A stretch of DNA of 64,000 bases from Pararhizobium capsulatum DSM 1112 (GTDB taxonomy: Bacteria; Pseudomonadota; Alphaproteobacteria; Rhizobiales; Rhizobiaceae): the NCBI RefSeq assembly GCF_030814475.1, contig NZ_JAUSVF010000001.1:2439001-2503000 (forward strand). The letters run 5' to 3'. The number at the start of each line of letters is the position of its first letter. The first letter of the stretch is position 1. A program made the translations under genes and the position numbers. The notes under the pieces were generated by a model that saw only the letters and a program-made list of their open reading frames with translations, was not told where the DNA came from and ran no database searches. Below are positions 26,169 through 32,775 of the stretch, one piece after another.

Positions 26169-27458
26169 ATGGCCGAACTGATTGTCATTTTCGTTCTTTT
26201 ATTGATCAATGCATTTTTTGCTCTGTCTGAAATGGCAATCGTCTCGGCAAGCCGGCCTCTGCTCCGGCAAATGGCCCGGCAAGGAAATCTCCGCGCGGAC
26301 AAGGCGCTCAAGCTTGCGGAAGATCCGGGAAAATTTCTCTCCACCGTCCAGGTCGGCATCACGCTGGTCGGCACATTGGCAGGCGCCTACGGTGGCGCAA
26401 CCATCGCTGACAAGCTGGCGCCGCTTCTAAATGAAATAAGCTGGATCAACCCTTACGGCAGCACGGTCGCCGTTGCCGCCGTTGTCACGTTGATCACCTA
26501 TCTTTCGGTTGTCATTGGTGAGCTTATTCCCAAGCAGCTTGCCCTGAAGAATTCCGAGGCCGTCGCGATGTTCGTCGCAGGTCCGATGTCGTTCCTGTCC
26601 AGGCTCGCGGCTCCGGTCGTCTATCTGTTCGAAAGTTCGGCTGCGATCGTGCTGCGGATATTCGGCGCGAAAAGCGACAGCGACCGAGTCACGGAAGAAG
26701 AAGTCCAGGCCATCATGGCTGAAGGCGTCGAGAGCGGCGCAATCGAAAAGTCGGAACATGAGATGCTGCGACGGATTATTCGGCTCGGCGATCGCAACGT
26801 GAAATCGATCATGACCCACCGAACCGAGGTCAGCTTCATCGATATCGACGACACGCTCGAAAGCATCCGTGCCAAGGTCACCCAGTCCGCCCACTCACGC
26901 TACCCGGTCATCGAAACGTCCTCCGGTGAGGTTGTTGGTGCGGTGCTGGTCAAGGAAGTCTTGAATGCTCCCACACGGGGAGGTGCCTTCAGTGTCCGCG
27001 ATTTCCTGAAGGATATTCATACGCTTCCGGAAACCGCTTCATGCTTGAAGGCGCTGGACGCGTTCAAGACATCCCGCATCAACATGGCGATGATCGTTGA
27101 CGAGTATGGCAGTATCGAAGGTATCATCACCATCGCTGATATTCTGGAGTCCATTGTCGGCGTCCTGCCGTCAAACTACGATGACGTCGAACATGTGCTT
27201 ATCCGCGAGCGTGAGGATGGATCCTATCTGGTCGATGGCCGCACGCCGATCGACGAGATAAACCTGACCATTGGCATCGATGATATCGATGCGGACGGTG
27301 GCTACGAAACGATTGCCGGCTTTCTTGTCCAGGAGTTGCGCAAGACACCCGAGGAAGGCGACATCACGCAAGCGCATGGTTACCGCTTCGAAGTAATCGA
27401 CATGGACGGCCGCCGGATTGACAAGATCCTTGTGTCGAAGGTCGCTCAAAGCGACTAG
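26169..27458 (+). CDS. CNNM/DUF21-CBS-CorC_HlyC membrane protein (hemolysin C family)
   Basis: The 429-aa protein has an N-terminal CNNM transmembrane domain (LLLINAFFALSEMAIVSASR onward). A CBS pair follows around IMTHRTEVSFIDIDDTLESI and MAMIVDEYGSIEGIITIADILE, then a C-terminal CorC_HlyC domain (DGSYLVDGRTPIDEINLTIG). Relatives take part in divalent-cation efflux, especially magnesium; the haemolysin name is historical. The start is ATG 26169 behind GAGGGCT; the TTG at 26160 is less likely. It is followed by a strong terminator. Confidence 0.88.
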   Translation: MAELIVIFVLLLINAFFALSEMAIVSASRPLLRQMARQGNLRADKALKLAEDPGKFLSTVQVGITLVGTLAGAYGGATIADKLAPLLNEISWINPYGSTVAVAAVVTLITYLSVVIGELIPKQLALKNSEAVAMFVAGPMSFLSRLAAPVVYLFESSAAIVLRIFGAKSDSDRVTEEEVQAIMAEGVESGAIEKSEHEMLRRIIRLGDRNVKSIMTHRTEVSFIDIDDTLESIRAKVTQSAHSRYPVIETSSGEVVGAVLVKEVLNAPTRGGAFSVRDFLKDIHTLPETASCLKALDAFKTSRINMAMIVDEYGSIEGIITIADILESIVGVLPSNYDDVEHVLIREREDGSYLVDGRTPIDEINLTIGIDDIDADGGYETIAGFLVQELRKTPEEGDITQAHGYRFEVIDMDGRRIDKILVSKVAQSD

Positions 27459-27478
27459 GAAATGGTCGCGGCAATGAG

Positions 27479-27506
27479 AAAAGGCCGGGGTGACCCGGCC
27501 TTGTTT
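27479..27506 (+). terminator. Rho-independent terminator
   Basis: AAGGCCGGG-GTGA-CCCGGCCTT forms a perfect 9-bp hairpin at 27481-27502, followed by GTTTG. It ends the HlyC/CorC-type gene. Confidence 0.85.
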
Positions 27507-28365
27507 GATAGTAGGAGCTGCTAGTACATCCGTAGTCAGCTTCACTATCTGAAGTCTGGCACGGCAAGGTTAACGATTTATTAAGATCACGCGGGCAGCG
27601 ATATTTTCGCGCCTACGACATCGTTTGGCCAGGCCGAGAAACATATCATCTTGGTCATTCTCGAGCGGGACTAGTCATTGACGTCACAACGACCGCCTGC
27701 AGCCAACGGAGGGAGGAGTAGTCGCCGATCGGCAAATACTCATGTTAGCACATCGGGGTGAAATCGCAGTTCAAATTTCCCCAAGCCAGCTCTATCAAGC
27801 GTCGTAGCTGAAGACTGATGGCAGGATATATAAGGATGTAAATCTTTTCCTGGCCTTAACCTGCGAAGCGAGATCAGAAGTGTTATCAGACAAGATGCGG
27901 TTTTCTGGTGAGGCAGGTCAAACTCATCATCGTGAGAAGCCGCATGCCGTGCTTGCACGGATTGTCGGAGGCAGGTCAGATTCACAAGGCAGATGCGGGC
28001 AGGAATTTAGTCAAGAGGAAAGCGCTCTTTGAGTTGATGTCTGACTGGCTGATACTTCGTTTTGGCAAACGAGTACAATCAATTGATCGGTAATGAGTGT
28101 GGCCACTATTTCCTCTGGCGCTGAACTGAAAGCTACGTCTGCCGCTCTTTCCGGATATGAGCTCACCCCTTTGCCAGCCGCCCTTGGCGTCGCACAATTG
28201 AACGGCTAGATAAGCACTTGACCAACCACCGCTCGCCAACTGTGCTGCATTGCTGACCGCAATTTCCGAGTTGCTAATAAAAATTCAAACCTCTCCAGCT
28301 GAGCGCCACATCAGCAAACAATCAGTCCACCGGCGCGAATCACTCCACTTCCGCGTTTCGCATGG
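27507..28365. other. Gene-free stretch upstream of the BMC remnant
   Basis: I find no recognizable gene. Short frames on both strands carry no family motif, and base composition is less GC-rich than the genes around it. The stretch probably contains decayed DNA left when the 5' part of the microcompartment operon was lost. That origin is inferred from the truncated dehydrogenase that follows. Confidence 0.5.
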
Positions 28366-29376
28366 ATGCGCCAAGTCGCCGACCATTCCCGAATATCTCG
28401 CTTCCGCTCAGTTGACGCGCCGTCGTCCCAACGCGTCTCCGAGGGGAACACGGAAAAACCAAGTACAAAGGAAGCCGCCGCCGACCAGACGGCGGCGGCG
28501 CAGCGGATTATCGACAGCAAGAGCTTCGACAATTCCGTGCTGTGCACCAATGAAAGCGTGCTCCTGACGCTGGACAGCAATCGCCAGCGCTTCGAGCGGG
28601 CCTTGCGGGCGGCGGGCGGCTATCTGTGCAACGAGGCCGACGTGGCGCGGCTGCGGGACTTCCTGTTCCCGGGCGGGCATTTGAACACTGCGGCCGTCGG
28701 CAAGAGTGCGGTGTGGATCGCCCGGCAGGTTGGCATTCGCGTCGTGCCGGGCACCAAGGTGCTGATCGCGCCGGTCGATCGCGCCGGCATCGAGGAACCG
28801 CTGACCCGGGAAAAGCTCTGCCCGGTCCTGGCCCTGATGTCGGTCGGCACCTTTGAGCGGGCCAAGGGCGTGGCGCAGATGATCCTGCGGATGTCGGGCG
28901 CCGGGCATTCGGCCGCCTATCACGGCGAGGATGCGCAGCAGGCGCTGGATTATGCCGCAGCGCTCTGCGTCTACCGCGTGGTGGTCAATGCGCCCTGCTC
29001 GCAAGGGGCGGCGGGTTTTGCCACGCATCTGGCGCCGTCCTTCATGATCGGTACCGGTTATGCCGGCCGCTCCTCGGTTGGCGAGAATATCGGGCCGCAA
29101 CACCTCGTCCATTGGACGCGGCTTGCCTGGAACAGCGATGCGGCCGTGCCCTTCGGCGATTTCTCCCATGTGCGGGCGCCCTTCGAGGGACCGGACGGTT
29201 CCAGCCGTCCCACCACACCGTCCCCCACCGCTGCGGCGCCGACCGTACCGTCGCCCACCATCGCACCATCGCCCACCACCGCACCATCGCAAGGGTTCGA
29301 GAGCGGGGCCGACCGCGAGTTGCTGCGGCACCTCATTCTCCAGGAACTTCGCCAGCTGACCGGGGGCCAGCCATGA
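28366..29376 (+). pseudogene. C-terminal part of a BMC-type acylating aldehyde dehydrogenase (PduP/EutE family) with encapsulation helix
   Basis: The frame reads as an acyl-CoA-forming aldehyde dehydrogenase from just before the catalytic cysteine (SKSFDNSVLCTNES) to the C-terminus (HLVHWTRLAWNSDA). The NAD-binding half, around 200-250 residues, is missing and replaced by about 40 unrelated codons from ATG 28366. Homology begins near base 28485, beside the inverted repeat GCCGCCGCC-N8-GGCGGCGGC. After the enzyme comes a Pro/Thr/Ser-rich linker and a terminal amphipathic helix (ADRELLRHLILQELRQL), the form of a BMC encapsulation peptide. The stop overlaps the next gene (ATGA). It cannot be an active enzyme. 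Confidence 0.8.
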
Positions 29377-29982
29377 CAGATCTTCGCGCTTTCATCTTCA
29401 TTGACCAGCTTCAGCCGCAGACGCTGGCCTATACCGCGACCTGGATGCGCGGCACCCTGCCGCGCGCGCATGGCAGCGCAGATCATCGAGATTGCACCGG
29501 GGCTCGACATCGAGGCTTTGACGGATACGGTCCTGAAAAGCGCCGAGGTGCGCGCCGGTTTCCTCGTGGTCGAGCGACAGTTCGGCACGCTGCAATTCCA
29601 TGCCTATTCCACCGCCGAGGTCCAGGCGGGTGCGGCAGCGGCACTGCAGGCGATGGGCAAGAAACCAGACGAGGCCGAGAAGCCGAAAATCATGGCGTCC
29701 AAGATCGTCACGCGGGTCGACGAACAGCATGCCTTCCTGATGAACCGCAACAAGACCGGTTCCATGGTTCTCAGCGGCGAAAGCATCTATCTGCTGGAAT
29801 GCCAGCCGGCGGCCTATGCCATTCTTGCCTGCAACGAGGCCGAGAAGGAAGCCGACATCAAGGTCATCGACATGCGGATGATCGGCGCCAACGGCCGACT
29901 TTACCTGGCGGGCACCGAAGCGGATGTGCGCAATGCGCGCGATGCCGCCGAGCGGGTGCTGCGTGAGGCGGGAGCACGCTGA
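29373..29982 (+). pseudogene. BMC-T tandem-domain shell protein, frameshifted
   Basis: The gene encodes two fused BMC domains (trimeric pseudohexamer shell tile). It starts MTDLRAFIFIDQLQPQTLAYTATW and, after LPRA, continues in another frame as MAAQIIEIAPGLDIEALTD through MNRNKTGSMVLSGESIYLLE to the end. The shift lies in CCGCGCGCGCATG at about 29459-29471. Adding two bases (one CG unit) restores a single frame of about 203 aa, the normal size. The sequence closely resembles, from memory, the BMC-T of the mycobacterial RMM locus. It overlaps both neighbouring genes by 1-4 bases. The lesion may be real slippage or a sequencing error. Confidence 0.82.
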
Positions 29983-30524
29983 TGTCGGACATTCGCGCCC
30001 TCATCCGCGACGTGCTGGCCGAGGAGATCGCCGCCATCCGGGCCGAGCTTCTGGGCGCGGCCGGGAGCCGTGAGGAGCGGGTGCGGGTGGACGATGCCCG
30101 GGGGCTGACGGAGTTTGCGCTTTCGGTGCTGCGCCGCGCCGCCGATCCGGGCTTTGCTGCAGCGCTTCAGGAGGGGCGCCTGATATTCGTGCCGGCGGGT
30201 GCGCCCACACTCGCCGCCGCCGGACCGGCGATGCCGATGGCTGCTTATGCGCCCGCATCGCCGTCCGTGCCGGTTTCTTCCCCGCCGCTTTCCTCCCTGC
30301 CGCTTTCCCAGGCTCAGCCTGTGCAGCAACAGGCATCGGTGCTGGTGACGACAGTGCCGTCGGCCGTGCCGCAGGTGACGAAAAGCCTGATCACCGAGCG
30401 CGATATCACAGGCCTCGGGTCGGACACGACGCGGCTGCGCATCGGCCGGCAAAGCAGATTAACGCCCCTTGCTGCGGACGAGGCTCGCCGCCGGGGCATC
30501 AGAATCGAAAGGAGTGCGACATGA
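29982..30524 (+). CDS. BMC-operon accessory protein of unknown function
   Basis: I do not recognize a named function. The 180-aa protein has three parts. The first is an N-terminal amphipathic helix (MSDIRALIRDVLAEEIAAIR) resembling encapsulation peptides. The second is a long Ala/Pro/Ser/Val-rich linker (about residues 65-130). The third is a short C-terminal domain (VTKSLITERDITGL...LTPLAADEARRRGIRIER). That last motif recurs, as I recall, in several BMC-associated proteins such as EutQ relatives. It overlaps BMC-T1 by one base and BMC-P by four, so it belongs to the operon. A role linking cargo to the shell is a guess. Confidence 0.7.
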   Translation: MSDIRALIRDVLAEEIAAIRAELLGAAGSREERVRVDDARGLTEFALSVLRRAADPGFAAALQEGRLIFVPAGAPTLAAAGPAMPMAAYAPASPSVPVSSPPLSSLPLSQAQPVQQQASVLVTTVPSAVPQVTKSLITERDITGLGSDTTRLRIGRQSRLTPLAADEARRRGIRIERSAT

Positions 30525-30790
30525 TTAAGGCCCGCGTCAGCGGCAGGCTCTGGTCGACGCGCCATATCGGCACGCTTCCGACCGGCGCCCTGCTCGAGGT
30601 GGAAACCGAAACGGGGGCAAGGCTCATCGCCTTTGATCCCCTGGGCTGCGCCGAGGGCGAGACTGTCCTTGTGACGCAGGGCTCGGTGGCCGCCGCCTAC
30701 TTTCCCGAACGCTCCGCGCCGATCGATGCGCTGATCGTCGGCTCGATCGACGAACAACCCACGAATATCAACCCAAAAGCACAAAAATGA
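30521..30790 (+). CDS. BMC-P pentameric shell vertex protein (EutN/CcmL family)
   Basis: The 89-aa protein matches the EutN/CcmL family, whose pentamers cap the corners of microcompartments. It has MIKARVSGRLWSTRHIGTLPTG at the N-terminus, a middle FDPLGCAEGETVLVTQGS and PIDALIVGSID near the end, all in family order. The frame is intact and the length normal. The start overlaps the previous gene (ATGA), and BMC-H follows after 12 bases. Confidence 0.93.
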   Translation: MIKARVSGRLWSTRHIGTLPTGALLEVETETGARLIAFDPLGCAEGETVLVTQGSVAAAYFPERSAPIDALIVGSIDEQPTNINPKAQK

Positions 30791-30802
30791 AGGAGCTTTG
30801 AA

Positions 30803-31204
30803 ATGGCAAATCTGGCAATCGGCATGATTGAAACCAAGGGCTACGTGCCGGCCCTCTCCGCCGCCGACGCGATGGTAAAGGCGGCCAATGTCGAGATCAT
30901 CGCCCGCAACGAGGTCGGCGGCGGTCTGGTGTCCATTGTCGTGCGCGGCGATGTCGGCGCGGTGAAGGCGGCAACAGAAGCCGGCGCGGAAGCCGCAGGA
31001 CTGGTCGGCGAAGTCACCGCCGTCCATGTCATCGCCCGTCCGCATGCCGATCTTGGCCGGCACTTCGACCCTCAAGGCCTGAAGCCGGCCGGTATCCCCG
31101 CGCAAAATTTAACAGCCCGGGCAAGATTGAACAGCCCGCCCAAGATTAACAGCCCGCCCAAGATTAACAGCCCGCCCAAGATTAACAGAAGGAGTGGGGC
31201 ATGA
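30803..31204 (+). CDS. BMC-H hexameric shell protein with repeat-bearing C-terminal extension
   Basis: The first 95 or so residues form one BMC domain (ANLAIGMIETKGYVPALSAADAMVKAANVEI...GEVTAVHVIARPHADL), the hexamer that tiles the facets. The remaining 38 residues are unusual: they end with NSPPKI repeated three times, encoded by an 18-bp tandem repeat. The extension may be an accident of repeat expansion in what was the intergenic space. Strong ribosome-binding site AAGGAG precedes the start. The stop overlaps the next gene (ATGA). Confidence 0.92.
   Translation: MANLAIGMIETKGYVPALSAADAMVKAANVEIIARNEVGGGLVSIVVRGDVGAVKAATEAGAEAAGLVGEVTAVHVIARPHADLGRHFDPQGLKPAGIPAQNLTARARLNSPPKINSPPKINSPPKINRRSGA
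31113..31188 (+). repeat. 18-bp tandem repeat at the end of the BMC-H gene
   Basis: AACAGCCCGCCCAAGATT occurs three times in tandem. It is preceded by a diverged copy (AACAGCCCGGGCAAGATT) offset by one extra G and followed by a partial AACAG. In frame it encodes NSPPKI. The array runs up to the ribosome-binding site of the second BMC-T gene. Confidence 0.95.
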
Positions 31205-31820
31205 CAGAGCTTCGCGTCTATCTTCCCATCGAGGATCTTCAGCCGCAGTTCGCAGCATATCTGTCCTCGCCCACCCGGGCGAGGGGATATCCGCCCTTTG
31301 CCGGGCAGAACTCCCTGATCATCGAGGTGGCGCCGGCGCTGGCGATCCACCGCATCACCGACCTGGCGCTCAAATCCGCGCCCTCGATGGAGCCGGGCAT
31401 CCTCTACACCGAACGGCAGTTCGGGCTGCTGGAGCTGCATTCGGACAGAATGGAGGAACTGGTCGCGGCCGGCGAGGCCATCCTCGCAGGCATCGGCGGC
31501 CGGAGGAACAGCTCAAGCCGCAGATCCTCTATCACGACATCATCGAGGATCTCTCCGACCAGCACGCGATCATCCTCAACCGCTCCCGCGATGCCTCGAT
31601 CCTGGTCCCGGGCGTGGCGCTGCTGATCTACGAGATGGCGCCGGCGCTGTTTGCCTGCGTCGCGGCCAATGAGGCCGAAAAAGTCGCCCCAAACGCCGTC
31701 ATCAACGACGTCCAGATGATGGGCGCAACCGGCCGACTGTTCATCTCTGGCACGCGGGAAGACATGCAACTCGCCCGCGACACAATCACCGCAAAACTCG
31801 AAACAATCAAAGGACGGTAA
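31201..31820 (+). pseudogene. Second BMC-T tandem-domain shell protein, frameshifted
   Basis: It starts MTELRVYLPIEDLQPQFAAYLSSPTRARGYPP and carries the first BMC domain. After ILAGIGG (about base 31500) the frame is lost. It resumes in the next frame as PEEQLKPQILYHDIIEDLSDQHAIILNRSRDAS through MMGATGRLFISGTREDMQLA. One extra C in GGCGGCCGGAGGAA would restore a continuous protein of about 206 aa, the normal BMC-T size. It is clearly paralogous to the BMC-T at 29373 but diverged. It is the last gene of the operon. As written it would make only a truncated first domain. Confidence 0.82.
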
Positions 31821-31917
31821 AAACGTATCAAAAACAGGCGGTCGGTAGGTCGAAAGGGTTCCGTTCTATTTTGATACCAAGTCGTCGCATATGTATCTAT
31901 AAATGTTATGCTTTGCC

Positions 31918-32268
31918 TCAGGCGACGCGTGCCGGCGCAAACGTCCAGGAGGAGCGTCGCTACTCGATCCCTTCCCATAGCATCGCCAGTTGTGCCGCCG
32001 TAAGCTGCGCCGTGCCATCGCTTGCCGATATCTAAGGAAAGCGGCCATTCTTCAGGGCTTGGTAATAGAGACAGAAGCCTTGGCTGCGCAAGAACAGCAG
32101 CTTGATCCGATTACCTCGTTGTCCATGGAATACGAATGCCGAACCGGACGCGGTTTTCTGTCGTAACGATGACTTCAACAGTGCCATCAGCTCGTCGATC
32201 ACTTTGCGCAGGTCGGTCACGCCGCAGGCGAGGGGATAGACCCGCGCGTTTGCGCCCCCAGCGATCAT
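31918..32268 (-). pseudogene. IS66 Orf2 (TnpB) with two in-frame amber codons
   Basis: The reading frame is of full family length (117 codons from ATG 32268 to TGA 31918). It has VYPLACGVTDLRKVIDELMALL, FVFHGQRGNRIKLLF and, beyond the stops, TAQLTAAQLAMLWEGIE and APARVA. TAG codons interrupt at codon 79 (32034-32032) and codon 103 (31962-31960). Both are positions where the family has Trp, so both look like single G-to-A changes of TGG. The gene is otherwise unbroken. Confidence 0.85.
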
Positions 32269-32501
32269 GCTTCTTGCACCAGGCGGATCAGCGCCTTCAG
32301 CAGGTCAGGTGCAACATCGGCATTGACCTGCAAAACACGACCGCCCACACCGCCAATTTCGATTCGAGTAGATTGTGCCAACCGCCTCGCGGCAGCAGAT
32401 TTGTCTGTCCGGTTCGGTCGGTTTGCTTGACTGGTTGGTTCCGTAAAGTATCGCGGCGCAGCACATCGTAAATTCCATTTCGCTGCTTGACGAGTGAACA
32501 A
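32265..32501 (-). pseudogene. C-terminal remnant of IS66 Orf1 (TnpA)
   Basis: The last 35 or so codons (TRIEIGGVGGRVLQVNADVAPDLLKALIRLVQEA) match the C-terminus of IS66 Orf1, and the stop overlaps the tnpB start (ATGA) as in intact elements. The N-terminal helix-turn-helix half is gone, replaced by unrelated codons. The LexA box and promoter of the next gene lie at this broken edge. Confidence 0.65.
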
Positions 32502-32510
32502 AAATAGAAC
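32496..32510 (+). promoter_or_regulatory. LexA (SOS) box upstream of the 28-aa peptide
   Basis: GAACAAAAATAGAAC fits the alphaproteobacterial LexA consensus GAAC-N7-GAAC exactly. It ends 33 bases before the ATG at 32544. A second exact box lies at dinB in this window, an expected SOS gene, which supports the reading. Confidence 0.8.
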
Positions 32511-32543
32511 AAAATAAAAACATAACGGAAAAGGAGCTTTGAA

Positions 32544-32630
32544 ATGACCGATTTTCTTCGTGATCTTGCCGCCTTCACCTCCATGATTATGTTCATCGCC
32601 AGTTTCTCCATCCTCGTTATGGGGATGTAA
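32544..32630 (+). CDS. 28-aa single-span membrane peptide, probably SOS-induced
   Basis: This short gene starts at ATG 32544 behind a very good site, AAAAGGAGCTTTGAA, and stops at TAA 32628-32630. The peptide begins MTDFLRDLAAF and continues as one hydrophobic helix (SMIMFIASFSILVMGM), with a slightly charged N-terminus. It lies directly under a LexA box. Small SOS-induced membrane peptides that block cell division are known, for example SidA (29 aa) in Caulobacter and others elsewhere. A similar role is an attractive inference, not shown by sequence identity. It is 145 bases upstream of dnaE but looks like a separate unit. Confidence 0.75.
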   Translation: MTDFLRDLAAFTSMIMFIASFSILVMGM

Positions 32631-32775
32631 TCATCCTTCTTCAGCCCATTTTATCTGTTCGCGCTCTGTGGACAAATTCGCAGCTTGCGGAAAAATCGGA
32701 GCGGTGAAGGATGAAAAGTGGACATCACCGATCCGAAGCAGGATATCGTTCCGTTGACAGGAATCGGAGCGAGCC

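Larger units (their letters stand above)
31918..32501 (-). mobile_element. IS66-family remnant (tnpA end and tnpB, no tnpC)
   Basis: A minus-strand fragment holds the last part of tnpA and all of tnpB in the usual overlapping order. The large transposase gene tnpC is absent: the DNA next to the tnpB end leads straight into the BMC operon. No terminal inverted repeats were found at either side, so the element is dead. Confidence 0.8.

Noticed and set aside
27740..28239. Short open frames between the HlyC/CorC gene and the BMC remnant
   Set aside because: No recognizable motif, poor starts and frequent stops in all frames; treated as non-coding.
31131..31188. Tandem repeat considered as a CRISPR array
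   Set aside because: The 18-bp units are directly adjacent with no spacers, and no cas genes are present.
31825..31877. GTATCAAAA...TTTTGATAC inverted repeat after the second BMC-T gene
   Set aside because: The arms are 35 bases apart, with no T-run and no duplicated flank, so it supports neither a terminator nor an IS end well enough to call.
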